Shown one piece after another: positions 42,040 to 53,640 of a stretch of 64,000 bases of DNA; the first letter of the stretch is position 1, and the number at the start of each line of letters is the position of its first letter. The position numbers were made by a program, and so were the translations under genes. The DNA is from Locusta migratoria (lineage: Eukaryota; Arthropoda; Insecta; Orthoptera; Acrididae), in NCBI GenBank assembly GCA_026315105.1, contig CM048744.1, positions 314,161,270 to 314,225,269 on the forward strand, given 5' to 3'. The notes below the pieces were generated by a model, which saw nothing but the letters and a program-made list of their open reading frames with translations, ran no database searches and was not told where the DNA came from.

Positions 42040-44345
42040 TGTTTAGGTGGAGAGGAGTGAGGAAACGGATGGGTTTGAGAATTCCCTCTTTGACTTAATT
42101 GTCAAAGATGGTCACTGGACGTTTGTGTATATCACGGGACATTTCTTACCGACCTGGGGAACGGATGAGATAGTTTTCAGACCTGGTGTATCATTCATAG
42201 AAAGCTCCTACCAAAGCCTGGAAACGATCTTTAAGAATAGGAATTACAGCGACAGCTTGCAAATCCACTGTAGGTAATCCAGTTGGTAGGTGGTGGGCCC
42301 TTCTGATAGCACAATTTTGTAAGCTCTACCGCTTATCCAAATGCTTTTAGTGGCGTATCACCATGCAGGGCAGGCGTACTCTATTCTTGGACATATTATA
42401 TTCAGGAAGACGTTTATACCAACGGAGGGGGGAAAGGAAGCTGGTTGAATTGACGATTGGATAAGGGTCGGACATTCTGGAACAGACATTCCTGTGGATC
42501 TGGTCTATGTGGGATTTCCACGTTAGACGTTGGTCCAAGATAACTTCCAGGTACTTGGTAGTTCTAGTCCATGGATTTGGGTTCCAAGAACGTGAAGGAG
42601 TGGGTGCTGATGGAATCCACGTCTCCCGAATCCCCAGGAGGTCACCATGGCCAGGCCCAGATATCTGTCTCACGTAAAACCCTTTGCAGCCTATGAATCT
42701 TCAGGTCCTTGTTTTTATTTCTTAAATAGAACGCTGTCTCATCCGCATATTATGCAGTTGGAAGGAAGGGGGGCGGTGTGGGTGTCTGCAGTGTTCAGAC
42801 TGTGGAGTACAGATCCCAAAACCGATCCCTGAGCACTCCAGATCGAATACGCCTTTTTGTGGAGGTGGCTTTTTCAACTTTGAGAGAGAAAGTTCTATTC
42901 GAAATATAGTTTATAATGAGTTTTAATTTGCTTCAGGGGAAACCCTACGTGTATAAGTTGTACAGTACCCCTTTGTGCCATACTGAGTCAGAGGCCTTGG
43001 TTACATCAAATTGTACTAACTCGCACTAGCCTCTGAGGTTGAACCATCTTTAGCGGCTTCAACCGCTCTCATGAGCTGTTGTGGGGCTGAGTGTTTCTGT
43101 CGAAATCCGAACTGGAGGTCCAGCAAGATTTGCTCACTTGTAGTATGATCTTGTATGGGGATCAATAGAGGTGCTCACAGATTTTGCTAGAACTGCCAAG
43201 AGACTAATCGGTCTGAAGCGCTGCGGGAATGTCTCTTCCTGGTTTGTGTATTGGGGACACTTCCTCGTGTTTCCAACATTTCAAAAAGTTGCTGGTTCGA
43301 GTAATCTCGTTGAAGTAGTTCGAGAGGTGTGTGATTGCCAATGGCGGGAGGTTTTTAACCAGTTGTTTTGAGATCTTATCGTGAGTGGGCGCCTTTTAAT
43401 TGAATATTTTGCCACGTCTTCGGGAGCAAAAAGTGGCGGTTCGTCCTCTGGGTCCTCCTCAGCATCGAGGAAGCCGCGCAGTTGACGACGGACTATGTCC
43501 TCGTGTTCCTAATCCTGTGGATCTGCTGCCTGAAACTGCTTCTCCAAGGAGTCGGCGTTGGCTTTGTCAGCATGGCTGGAAAACAAGACCCCTCTGGACG
43601 TGTAGTGGCGGCATCCTGGCGCGTCTTTCCATGAATTGTCTGATGGCTTGCCAGTGGATATGATGTTCTGCATTGAGGGCCGAGAGGTGGTTTACCATCG
43701 CTGGTTTCTATGCTCATTGATCACTAACTTCAGCTCTCTCTGTTGACTATTGAGCAGCCTCCTGGTGTTTTGATTTCTTATTATCTTCCACTCTTTTTAT
43801 GGTCGGTTTTTGTGTTGAATTTATGCTAAGAGGTGTTCTGGGAGTTGAATTTGCGGGGAAGGGCCTTTCCTCCGCAGTTTTCAGGATGGTTACTGCGAAG
43901 TCTTGTATCCATTTGTTATACTGTTTCTGCAGTAGGGAGCAGAGCGGGAGCAATTTCCAAGGCGACCTCATCTCGGTATTGCTCCCAGTTCGCACGCTTG
44001 TATGACGTCTGGTACAGTGGGACTGCTACCCATTTTCCCACATCAACCTCGAAGATGACAGGGTTGTGGGCGGAGGAAATTTGGTTGATTGTTCTTGCCG
44101 CCACAAAACCTGTGATGCTGCTATTGAGCGCAAGGTGTGTTACGTCAGACCTGCCGCCATTCTTATGAAAATGCGTGGGCTCGATTGGACCCCATGTTTG
44201 AAAGTGGTGGTCGCTCGCTAGTTGTTGTTGCAGTTTGGCGCCTTCTGGGCAGGTCAATCTCGAATTCCAGTCTGGGTGCTTGGACTGAAATCGTCTCCAC
44301 CTGAGGATGGTGGAAACGTTTCCACAGAACGACGCCATGACTCGA
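42040..44345 (-). mobile_element. Jockey-like LINE, pseudogenised, minus
   Basis: Minus-strand order matches an APE-type LINE ORF2. The endonuclease C-terminal region (43916-44338) has SKHPDWNSRLTCPEGAKLQQ, IEPTHFHKNGGRSDVTHLAL and SSAHNPVIFEVDVG. A linker follows, then RT with LKCWKHEEVSPIHKPGRD (about 43230-43290) and FRQKHSAPQQLMRAVEAAKD (about 43050-43115). The post-palm region TTKYLEVILDQRLTWKSHID lies in 42347-42673. Catalytic FADD is not readable. Several frameshifts. Missing the endonuclease N-terminus and ORF1. Confidence 0.82.
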
Positions 44346-44524
44346 CTGAGAAAACTGTCATCGAGATTCGCCGAGAAAGTCTAAATTGGCATATAACCAT
44401 TAAAAGTATTTCAATAAATGTGATAAATTTCGGAAGTCAAAGAATAAAGAACTTTTCCATGGAGTCTTCAGGCGTACCAGAAAGCATAAGAGAAACTTCA
44501 TGCTCAGCTGTTCCATATTTCGAG

Positions 44525-45690
44525 TTCATCATCATCATCACCATCATTAGAGACTGATTATGCCTTTCAGCGTTCAGTCTGGAGCATAGTACCTCTAATA
44601 AAATTCCTACATGATCCCCTATTCAATGCTAACAGTGATGCTTCGTCTGATGTTATGCCTTTTACTTCAAAATCATTCTGCACCGAATCTAAGTACTTTC
44701 TTCTTGCTCTACTTCTACTCCTCTTACCCTCCGCTGCCGAGCTCATGAGTCTCTTAGGTAACCTTGCTTCTCCCATGCGTGTAACATGGCCCCACCATCT
44801 CAGTCTGTTTGCTCTAACTACTTCATCTATGGTGTTCATTCCCAGTTTTTCTTTGATTTCCTCATTATGGACACCCTCCTGCCATTGTTCCCATCTATTA
44901 GTACCTGCAATAATTCTTGCTATTTTCATATTTGTAACCTCTATCTTATGAATAAGGTAACCTGTATCCACCCAACTTTCACTCCCATACAACAAAGTTG
45001 GTCGAAAGATAGAGGGTGCACTGCTAACTTAGTCTTGGTACTTACTTCCTTCTTGCAGAAGAGAGTAGATCTTAGCTGAGCACTCACTGCATTAGCTTTG
45101 CTGCACCTCGATTTCAGTTCTTTCACTATGTTGCCATTCTGTGAGAAAATATATCCCAGGTACTTGAAACTGTCTACCAGTTCTAACTTTGTTCCTCCTA
45201 TTTGGCATTCAATCTTTTGAAATCTCTTTCCCACAGACATTACTTTTGTTTTGGAGATGCTGATCTTCCTATCATAATCCTTCCACCTCTGATCGAGCTC
45301 TGTAATATTAGTTTGCAACCTTTCAATCGAATCGGCCATTACGACTAAGTCATCCGCATATGCGAGACTGCTTATTTTGTTTTCACCTGTTTTAATCCCA
45401 CCCTGCCAGTCTACTGTTTTCAACATATGATCCATGAATAGTATGAACAACAGTGGTGACAGGTTACAGCCTTGTCTTATCCCTGAAACTACCTTGAACC
45501 ATGAGCTTAATTTGCCATCTACTCTAATTGCTGCCTGACAGTCTACATAAAGTCCTTTAATTGGATGCAGAAGTTTGCCTCCTATACCATAATCTTGTAG
45601 AACTGACAGTAGCTTCCTCCTAGGAACACGGTCATAAGCCTTTTCTAGATCTATGAAACATAGATACAATTCCCTGTTCTACTCATAGCA
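44525..45690 (-). mobile_element. LINE ORF2 3' part, relatively intact, minus
   Basis: Two long minus frames cover most of an RT. 45669-44941 has CFIDLEKAYDRVPRRKL (RT motif A), VSGIRQGCNLSPLLFILFMD (motif B), SSLAYADDLVVMADS (catalytic YADD) and VDSFKYLGYIFSQNG. 44995-44567 continues with LYGSESWV and RLRWWGHVTRMGEARLPKRL. One frameshift near 44990 separates them. It ends at a GATGAT-type microsatellite (44524-44547, written ATCATCATC on plus), the 3' tail. 5' truncated at about 45690. Few lesions suggest a young copy. Confidence 0.9.
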
Positions 45691-45734
45691 CTTTAAAATT
45701 GACAAATGTCTTGAATTACACACTTTGTGAAATA

Positions 45735-45865
45735 CCCTTTGTTCTTCTTCTGTGTCAAACTATCTCCTCACCAAATTCCACCAAAATGGGTTAAGCAGTT
45801 TAGTCATGAAAGCGTAACGGAGAGAGCTTCTTTTACATTTATAATATTAGTAAAGATTACTGGTT
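45735..45865 (+). repeat. RTE-like LINE/SINE 3' end fragment (tentative)
   Basis: ACCAAATTCCACCAAAATGG, GTTAAGCAGTTTAGTCATGA, AAGCGTAACGGAGAGAG and TTTATAATATTAGTAAAGAT form a phrase I associate with 3' ends of insect RTE-type elements. No coding sequence accompanies it. Confidence 0.5.
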
Positions 45866-47335
45866 TCGGCAAGCAAAATTATCATAATCTTATCCCATTT
45901 ACGAAAAAGAGAGCAGTGTCTGTACAGGATACTGCTATAAAAAGGGGATCATAGCCCAGGTTGTCTCCATAAATAAAAGCATTGATTAAAAATGTTTTCG
46001 TTTGACATGGTTACCTTTTTATTTTTATAAAAAAGGAAACTTAGTTTATGTATGTACGTCATATCACCTACAATATACGTATTGCAGTGTATCAAAATAT
46101 GTAGATAGTTTCGCAAACATAATTACTGTTTATATTTCGGATTCCTCCATAATGTGAGATATAGTCGTTCATGGTCCCTCTTCGAAACCGCGAGTATTGC
46201 TAATACGCTCTCTCATGGCTTAAAAAAATCATAAGTGACACGAATCTGGACTTTCACAATGTTCAGATTAACGGAACCATCAGAAGATTTTGAAGAACTT
46301 TCCAGCAGATAGTGTAAGAAGAAACTGAGTTAAAAGATAAGAGTTTCAGGTAGTTTGATAAACTATTTAGATTCATGTATGAAAAGGGATGGTACAAATC
46401 CCTCTTTTTTTTTTTTTTTATATATAGAAGTATGTGAAGATTATGTATACTCGCCTTCCCCATCAGTGCAAATAATTTACTACTGTAAATACCATAGAAA
46501 ATTCTTTAAAAGTGTCATTTATGGCTGGAGATGTCATATGCGAGTATTACTCCTTCGGTATTTACACCAAATGTAGTTCCGTTCCTGAAGATATCGGGTG
46601 TTAAAAAACAGTCATTCAGCTCTCGTGAGAAAGATAATTAGACCCTCTGTCACCGGCATCGGGCTGCTATAGTGTATGCGCGTTGTGGACCATCGAAAAA
46701 GAACAAAATTAATTTTTGTCATTTCAGCAACTTTCAAATGCTGCTGACAGTGATTTTAATTAGCACGTAACTAATTTCGTTTAGCCTGAATTCTCGTTAT
46801 TTCATTCCGCCTAGCTCTTTCAATTAAAAATGGAATGTATTGTGACTGCTAATTGCCTTCCAGGCGCGATTTAGAGATATAAATTTCCTTCGTATTTCAA
46901 AATGCAGCCGTTTCTATGTACATGATTTATTAATTTTTCCCCACTCTTTACATTAACCCAAGGACTAAATTTGTTAATGTTTCAGATAACAGGGCGTAAG
47001 TAACTGTTAAAATATTTTTCATTTGCAAACTGTAGAGGCACTCGACAAAAAGGGACATTCTTTTTTACAGCATTATTTATGATATTTTCTCCAACCAGTA
47101 TGAATGTTTGAACTACTTAGCAAATATTTCCTCGTATCTCCATACATTCGATTTACTTTTCAAAAATGTTCCCAGATTTCAAAAGAGGAGAGGCGTGTTT
47201 GAGAATCACATTCAATATTTATTGTTCAACTATTGTCACGGAACATAGAATAGAAAAAGGAACTTGGAAAATTTGTTGTTTCCTGTTAATTAAATCAGCG
47301 ACGATAGCTGACAACATATGAAAGAAAAGCATCGA
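45866..47335. other. No gene recognised; T13 run at 46406-46418
   Basis: About 1.5 kb AT-rich sequence. Frames up to 73 aa carry no domains. No repeat could be named. Confidence 0.4.
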
Positions 47336-47384
47336 TCAGACGTGAAACAATCTGATTTCGTTCAAATAATTTCCCCTGTAGGTT

Positions 47385-47485
47385 TACAATCATCAGTGCT
47401 AGAGCATATGTCAGCAAGTATAGTCACACCAGGTTTTGACTGAAATACGGGACTATCCCTGCTGGCAAATGTACTAGCACTGAAG
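47385..47485. repeat. Small inverted-repeat element
   Basis: ATCAGTGCTAGAGCATATGT (47391-47410) is complementary to the later ACATTTGC...CTAGCACTGA region: TGTACTAGCACTGAAGACGG at about 47469-47488 on plus. The stem is only about 10-12 bp and the two sides sit about 70 bp apart. GACGG...GCCGAAATGAAATAAA at its right resembles PLE ends. Weak. Confidence 0.3.
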
Positions 47486-47489
47486 ACGG

Positions 47490-48715
47490 TTTTCTTGTAG
47501 CCGAAATGAAATAAATCAGTTGGTTTCACGACTGCTCATTGTTTATTTTTCATCAATCTCAACTGTCGCTGCACGTCGATCCAGAAAAAGAATTCAAACG
47601 TAAATGGAATAGTTTCTCTAAGACTTGTACTTATTGTATTGTATTTCGCCATTGCGCTTTTTTTAATTCGTATGTTGAAACTTGTAACGATCTACATCTG
47701 CATCGCTTATTTTCTGATACTGCGGTAAATAAATTACTTTGTATGTCACTTTTTTTATTCTTCTTTGCAGGTTGCATGTACGAAGCGCATTAAAGAGTTT
47801 ATAAGGGATATATATGTTATTATTATTATTATTATTATTATTTCTTCTTACCCTAAATTAGCGTTTGTTGTTTTCATTTCAGCAACATCATCAACACATT
47901 GATATTAATTTTAAATCTGTATGGAAACATCATGAGTCGTGTGCAGCACGATCCCCAAACCAGTACTTATGCTAAGAGGAAGCTCAGCTATGGTCGTAAG
48001 GATAAAAATCCTTATTACTAAATATTGCACATAGATTTCGATCAATAATTGATCATCTTCAGTGTATTAAGCCCAGAAAACTCGTATAATCTCAATAAAA
48101 GCTACAAATGTTGTAGTTGACGTACTCATAAAATCTGACTAGTCATCATTTACGCACAGGAATTGTAATATTTTGTCCGGTGTACACGAGTCCTCAGGAT
48201 TTAGTTACTGAAGATTGTAAATTATTGTTCGACATATACATGCTACATTTGAGAATAATCTTTTATATCCCAAAGACTCATACTGCCATTCCTCTTGTCA
48301 TTAATTTTAATTTAATTTTCTGTGTTCGCTTATGTAACATCTCAATCTTTCTGCTTCAGAAAGTAAAAACCGTATTTATGCCTGCATAATGGTAGCGGAT
48401 GTAAAGAAAATTATTCAATTAATGTAATAAATTCTGATGATGGTTTCACATTTCCATGAGATTTATTCCCGTCATGAAAGAAGGTAATGCACTCATGAAT
48501 GTGAAAATTGGTTTCAACTTTAAGTGCTTTACTTGGCATTTTCCTGTAATGGATGATACGTCGTTGCCATCCCCAGACCTTGAAACTCACTCACCCAAAC
48601 AGTTATAGACGGATCTACAGCTTAACGTGTATTGCGAACTACGATGCAGCTCAGCATTCTTTCGAATCAATAAACATTGCGAGAGCTGAACGAAGAGATA
48701 AGTAACTTGTAAGAA
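47490..48715. other. No gene recognised; (ATT)n at 47816-47841
   Basis: Contains an ATT microsatellite. TTGATCATCTTCAGTGTATT at about 48047-48066 resembles a PLE-flank motif, but no paired arm is clear. No coding sequence. Confidence 0.4.
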
Positions 48716-48721
48716 TTTCAC

Positions 48722-48776
48722 GACTGATCGTGGAATCGAACCCGCAACCTCTTATCACTGAACCACGGAGCAACCT
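48722..48776 (-). tRNA. tRNA-like fragment
   Basis: Minus-strand GTTGCTCCGTGGTTCAGTGA resembles a D arm, and GCGGGTTCGATTCCACGATC a T arm. The anticodon arm is missing or very short, so it is a SINE head or tRNA relic. Confidence 0.3.
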
Positions 48777-48779
48777 AAT

Positions 48780-49155
48780 TTCCATCTTTCAAAAATTCAA
48801 AGAATTTGTATGTCGAATTGGCTATGAAAACTACTGTCGCGTTGAAATGGAAGCAGGCTTGAGAACTAAACACAACACTTATACTGAAAGCACGTTTATT
48901 GCCAACTTAACATACACGCAGCACTGACTGCCTCTCGGGCAGAGTGCTCTGCAATTTATACATAGACAGAATTTACCAGAAATTAGAAGAAAAGTTAACA
49001 TAAAAATCAAGTAAAATTTACAAGTGAACATAAGAAAGATGTAGAACATTCTGGAATTGTTAATTACAAAATAAATAAATAAATTTTTGCTTTTTTTCCC
49101 TTCAGGTAGATCTATGAGTTGCGGTCGTTTTCATTGTTCGTATTTGGTCGTTCGT
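48780..49155. other. No gene recognised
   Basis: AT-rich, with AAATAAATAAATAAAT near 49069-49084. Confidence 0.35.
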
Positions 49156-49184
49156 TGATCATTTGGCTCAGCTTTTTTGTTACA

Positions 49185-49315
49185 GAGGGCGTTCAGCCCT
49201 CCGACCGGGCGCGCTGAGCCACGGCGCCCGGCTACCGGTGGGCGGGATTGAACCGGCGACCTTCAGCACCGCAGTACGTGACGCTATCCCCTGCGCCACG
49301 CCGGCAGGCGGTTAC
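49185..49315 (-). mobile_element. tRNA-derived SINE head (distinct type)
   Basis: The minus strand gives GGCGTGGCGCAGGGGATAGC (box A-like) and GGTCGCCGGTTCAATCCCGC (box B), followed by CCACCGGTAGCCGGGCGCCG and a GTGGCTCAGCGCGCCCGG block that resembles a second box A. GC-rich, sharply bounded by AT-rich sequence. The head differs from SINE-A, B, C and D. Confidence 0.55.
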
Positions 49316-49319
49316 GTGA

Positions 49320-49799
49320 TCTCTCGCGGCACTATTGTTCTGTACGTTGTAGGCATTGATAAGTGTCTGTAGGAGGAGAAACTGCAGTCCTTTTGTGGTA
49401 GATCTCTCTGGATAACCACAGTTCAGACTGTTACGACGTCACATTTAGTATCTGTCTTCCACCTTGCAGAGTTCGCAGAAATATTTTGACTGTATTGATG
49501 ACTTTGACAGTGCGAATTTGTACTCCTATAATACTATTATCTGTATCTTGGGGTACACTGAATGAGGTAATATCTACCAAGGTATCGGAATTGAAAGCGA
49601 CCATAAAAGTTTAAGGGCATATTTAGAAGGGATATGATTACTTTACCTGTCATGGCGCAGAAATTCGATTCTTGGAGAACAGCATATTTTTAGAGTATTA
49701 CGTTCCGAATTTACTGCATTGCAGGAAAGTTGTCGCGTTCAAATAATCCTCGTGGTTGAGAGATGACTGAATCGCGAGGTAGGGTGCTTCGAAATATTT
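49320..49799. other. No gene recognised
   Basis: No motif found. Confidence 0.35.
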
Positions 49800-50760
49800 A
49801 GCGGAATGTGGAACGCATATCGGAAAGACAAGTCAGGTACAAACGGAATGGCTTTGTACATATAACAGTGCACAAAAATATTGTTTGTACTGAGGTCGAA
49901 GTCGAGACTGATTGTGAGGTTACGTGGTCGCGTATAACAGGTGTATGCGAAATCAAGCTGAAGATGGGGTGTTTTTACCGGCCGGCCGATTCCACCGTCA
50001 CGGTGTTAGTCACTACTTCGAAGGTATGCGGATCATGCATTATTAGTTGGAGGCGACTTCAACCTGCCGAGTATAGACTGGTACAGACAAGCAATCATGT
50101 GAACTACCGTTGAGCACGTTTTCAGAACACTGCCATGAGCAGCTAAATCGTTAGCTCACACCCAGTGGAAATATTTTCGACATCATAGCTACGTACAGGC
50201 CAGATCTTGTCAATGATGTCACTGTAGACCAAGAGGTTAGTGCTAACGATTTCGTCATAGTGACAATGACCAACGTTTATGTTTGTCAACAAGGCTAGAA
50301 GAGCGTTTGTCCTAGAAAGAGCTGATAAGCAATTATTTGCGCTCCATTTAAGGAATCGTTTAGATCCGGTACGGTGAACGTAAAGAAATTAAATAAAAAT
50401 TTTAATACATTTTAAATTAAGCGCTAGAGAAATATGTGCCGAGAAAGTGGTTCAATCATAATAATCGAAAAATGCAGATAAAACAAAAACATTTACACTT
50501 TCTGTTCAAAACAGGTCAAGCAAATCAAATCAAGGAAAAATTCCTAGAGATTCGCGCGTCTATAAAAAGAGCTATGCGCGAAGCATACAATAACTATCAC
50601 CGTCATATATTAGCAAAATATCTTGCTGAGAACCCGAAAAAATTCTGGCTCTAGGTAAAATCGGTAAGCGGATCAAAGGCGTCTATCTTATCTAGTCACT
50701 CTTTTCATTCTGGGGTGGTGATAGATGGCACCAAAATGAAGGCCGAAGTTTTAAATTTTA
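49800..50760 (+). mobile_element. LINE endonuclease and linker region, degraded
   Basis: The frame 49808-50113 reads HKNIVCTEVEVETDCEVTW, GCFYRPADSTV and (in a shifted phase) a GGDFN-LPSID-like segment, fitting an APE-type LINE endonuclease. Later pieces (YRPDLVNDVTVDQEV, AREAYNNYHRHILAKYLAEN, KKFW) match the EN-to-RT linker. The RT of this element is not contiguous; an RT fragment of similar type occurs at 52.5 kb. Confidence 0.65.
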
Positions 50761-51100
50761 ACAATTTGTGTAGGTTAGGTGACTGTCTTTTAAAACTGTA
50801 AATTAGTCTAATTTAGACAATGGTCAACTGTACAAGAAATGTTTTACTTTACTTTATTTGTTTGCTGTTCACTAAATTAGATCGATAACAGTTCTCATGC
50901 AGTAGGATTATTTTGATTATAAATAAAATGGACTACTACGTATATGTTGTCCTCTCCATGTGTGCTTTGCAGCATATTGCCACTTGCTGCCACTCTTTAT
51001 ATTTACATTATTTACATTTATACTTTCATATAAAACTTTTTGAAAAATCGCCACTTTTGTGGCCTGGCAGGCTTTGTATGTCGTTTGCTTTGTTTTCCTT
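50761..51100. other. No gene recognised
   Basis: AT-rich, no motif. Confidence 0.35.
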
Positions 51101-51105
<5 letters not shown>

Positions 51106-51163
<58 letters not shown>

Positions 51164-51164
51164 T
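51106..51164. repeat. (CT)n(GT)n microsatellite
   Basis: CT repeats to about 51145, continuing as GT repeats to 51164. Ser/Leu ORFs here are read through the repeat. Confidence 0.97.
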
Positions 51165-51694
51165 AGGGTTTATTTTTATTTATTTATCTTTTGTTTTATG
51201 TGGTCGTATTATGTGGTGGGTTTGAGGTTGAGGAAGCTTTGTCTTTGTCTACTATGTGTTTTATTAGTTTAAATAGTGTTTGGTTGCTGATGTTTACTTT
51301 GTTACTTAATATATATTTCTTTTCTATTAATGCATTCTATTGGAGGGTTAGGGTTTCTTGTTGCTAAATCTATTTTCATATCGGTTTCTACGGTGGCGGG
51401 TAGTGCTCTGCAAATGTTGAATGGCTGTTGCCACATTTCCATGGCCATTTGTGTTCTTTATATCGTGTTTCAAGTGTACTGTTGGTCTGTCCTAAGTATA
51501 GAGCCGTTACATTTGAGCTGGTAAATACTAGATTTTTGGTAGATGTCAGTGCTTTCAGTTTTTATTAGGCATTTCTGACATGGGTTATGGCTTTGATAAG
51601 CTATTTTTATTCCTTGTTTCTTGAGGATGTTTCCAATTCTGTGTCAATTTATTTCCATAAGTAAGTGTGTACCAGTTTGTTTGTTGAGTTTCTG

Positions 51695-51895
51695 CCGGCC
51701 GCAGTGGAAGAGCGGGTCTGCGGCGTGCCAGTCACGGTCTGCACGGCCGCTGCGGTCGGGGGTTCGAATCCCCCCTCGGGCATGGATGTCTGTGCCGTCT
51801 TTAGTATAAGCTAGTTCATAAGTAGTTTCTAGGTTTAGGGACTGATGACCCCGTAGTTGAGTCCCGTAAGATCTACAATCATTTGAACATTTTTA
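51695..51895 (+). mobile_element. SINE-A, plus
   Basis: CCGGCCGCAGTGGAAGAGCG head, GGGGGTTCGAATCCCCCC box B, full body, tail ATTTGAACATTTTTA. Flanked by TTGAGTTTCTG at 51684-51694 and 51896-51906. Confidence 0.94.
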
Positions 51896-51910
51896 TTGAG
51901 TTTCTGTGTT

Positions 51911-52098
51911 CAAATCAAATGTTTGTTAAGCTTATGGGACTTAACTACGGGATCATCAGTCCCTAAACTTACAAACTACTTATCTACTACCTTATACTAA
52001 GGACGTCACAAATATCCCTGCCCGAGGGGGGATTCGAACCCCCGACAGTAGTGGCCGTGCAGACCGTGACTGGAGCGCCTTCGGCCACCGCGGCCGGC
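51911..52098 (-). mobile_element. SINE-A, minus, opposite to its neighbour
   Basis: Tail CAAATCAAATGTTTGTTAAG, body, GGGATTCGAACCCCCGACAG, and a head ending CCGCGGCCGGC. Flanked by GAGTTTCTGTGTT at 51898-51910 and 52099-52111, the first of which is also the 3' duplication of the preceding SINE. Confidence 0.94.
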
Positions 52099-52469
52099 GA
52101 GTTTCTGTGTTATGTCCCTCGTTTGTGTTGTTGTTGTTGTTGTTTTAGGGGGTAGTTGTGTTCTGAGTCCTGGACATAATAATTCAGATAGCAAAGAGCA
52201 ATGGATACCAAGAAACCCTCATTACAAAAGTGAATAAAAGAATCCAAAATAAAATAAAGAAACAAAAGACATAAAACCAAGGACTCAACATCCTCAAGAA
52301 GGAAGAAATTAAAGTAGCATGTCAAAACCATAACCCAGAAAGGCAAAAGAACGGACCCTCCAAATTAGAGATCTATATCATTAACATCAGTTTGTTATAG
52401 GATTCTTGGACATATTCTATATTTCCTTGAGACCGAAAAGCTCTGTCCATGCATCAGCGCAGTTTTAGG

Positions 52470-52765
52470 AAGCATCGATCGTGCAAAATACGAAACTCAG
52501 CTTGGCCTTTTCTCTCATGACACGTTGCGAACTTTGCATGAAGGGCAACAGGCAGATTGCATGTTTCTTGATTTTCGGAAGGCGTTTAACACGGTACCAC
52601 ACTGTAGACTGCCAACGAAGGTAAGAGCATATGCAATAGGTACTTAAAAATGTGAATGGCTCGCAGACCTCATGAGTAATAGGGGAGTTTTCATCAGAGA
52701 CTAGAGTATCGTCAGGGGTGCCCCAGGCAAGTGTGATAGGACCGCTATCATTTTTTATCTATATA
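52470..52765 (+). mobile_element. LINE RT fragment
   Basis: Encodes QADCMFLDFRKAFNTVPHCR (RT motif A), CEWLADLMSNRGVF and SIVRGAPGKCDRTAI-type motif B in broken frames. CR1-like. It stops at CTATATAAATCACTAGCCGA. Confidence 0.78.
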
Positions 52766-53220
52766 AATCACTAGCCGAAAACCCAGCTTTGCCCGGGTAT
52801 TTATTTACTTATTCCTGCCATTTTTCAGGAATATTTGTATAAGACCTGTATGTGTGTAAAATATCTTGGGAATACAATTAGTAGTAAAGAAGTAATAGAT
52901 TAAAACTTGGTGCGTAATAGGGCGGTTTTTGATGAACGTTACTGTTTACGTGCTCATATCTCATGAATTACGTGTCGTAATGTGATACAATTTAGAAGGT
53001 ACATTCAACTATATGTGTGTATACTCTCTGTAAAATTTGCTGCGGCTACAATTTGTAGTGTAGAAATTATAAATTGTAACGCCATACCGAATGCCGTAGT
53101 TTTACTCCATAAACAGCGGAAAAGTAGTAAGCGAGAAACTTTTTCCCTTTCATCATTTAGCTATGATTGTCAGAGAGAAAAAGTTTAATAAATGTTTGAA
53201 ATTATGTTATATACGGACAC
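52766..53220 (+). repeat. Insertion with RTE-like 'AGCTTTGCCCGGG' start
   Basis: Begins ACTAGCCGAAAACCCAGCTT, TGCCCGGGTATTTATTTACT, a phrase I associate with RTE-type retroelement ends in insects. It continues AT-rich to about 53220. It separates two pieces of a LINE of matching type, so it may have inserted into it. No tail or duplication was defined. Confidence 0.4.
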
Positions 53221-53224
53221 TCTG

Positions 53225-53640
53225 CTTTGTACATTACATCTGACGGAAGATGTGATTCGCCTGTAAAGCAGACGGCATGTAAAACTCTTGTACGACCCCG
53301 TCTTTGGAATTGCTCAAGTGTTTGGGATCCCCACCAGAGCGGTTTAAAGCAAGACACAGTAGCAATTGAGAGACGGACGGCTAGGTTTGTAACTGGTAAG
53401 ATCGATCAATGTGCGAGTGTTACTGAAATGCTTCGGAAACTCAAATGGCAGTCGCCGGAGGAAAGGCGACTTTCTATTCGAGGAAAACTGTTGAAATTTA
53501 GAGACCGGGATTTGAAACGGACTGTAGAACGATTCTACTGCCGCCAACTTTCATTTCGTGAAAAGTTAAGAGAGATTAGTGCTCTTACAGATGCATACAA
53601 GCATTCTTGGAACAGATACGTAAACTTCTTTATACACATA
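53225..53640 (+). mobile_element. LINE C-terminal domain
   Basis: The frame 53227-53691 encodes KQTACKTLVRPRLWNCSSVW, DPHQSGLKQDTVAIERRTAR, FVTGKIDQCASVTEMLRKLK and WQSPEERRLSI. This is the C-terminal region of the CR1-like LINE whose RT is at 52.5 kb. Open over 150 codons. The real element probably ends before about 53640, where a Tc1-like terminus begins. Confidence 0.85.

Larger units (their letters stand above)
51290..52400. mobile_element. Inverted PLE remnants around two SINEs
   Basis: The left part (51290-51680), read on minus, encodes NILKKQGIKIAYQSHNPCQK and a GIY-YIG-like IYQLKCNGS. The right part (52115-52400), read on plus, encodes SNGYQETLITKVNKRIQNKI and NILKKEEIKVACQNHNPERQ. 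The homologous NILKK..IK(I/V)A.Q.HNP segments therefore face each other: inverted repeats, at about 51570-51650 and 52300-52360. Both are decayed. Two SINEs sit between them. This is the same PLE foldback theme as elsewhere. Confidence 0.7.

Noticed and set aside
44655..45079. Plus ORFs of 97-98 aa with Leu/Phe-rich content
   Set aside because: Antisense shadows of the minus-strand LINE ORF.
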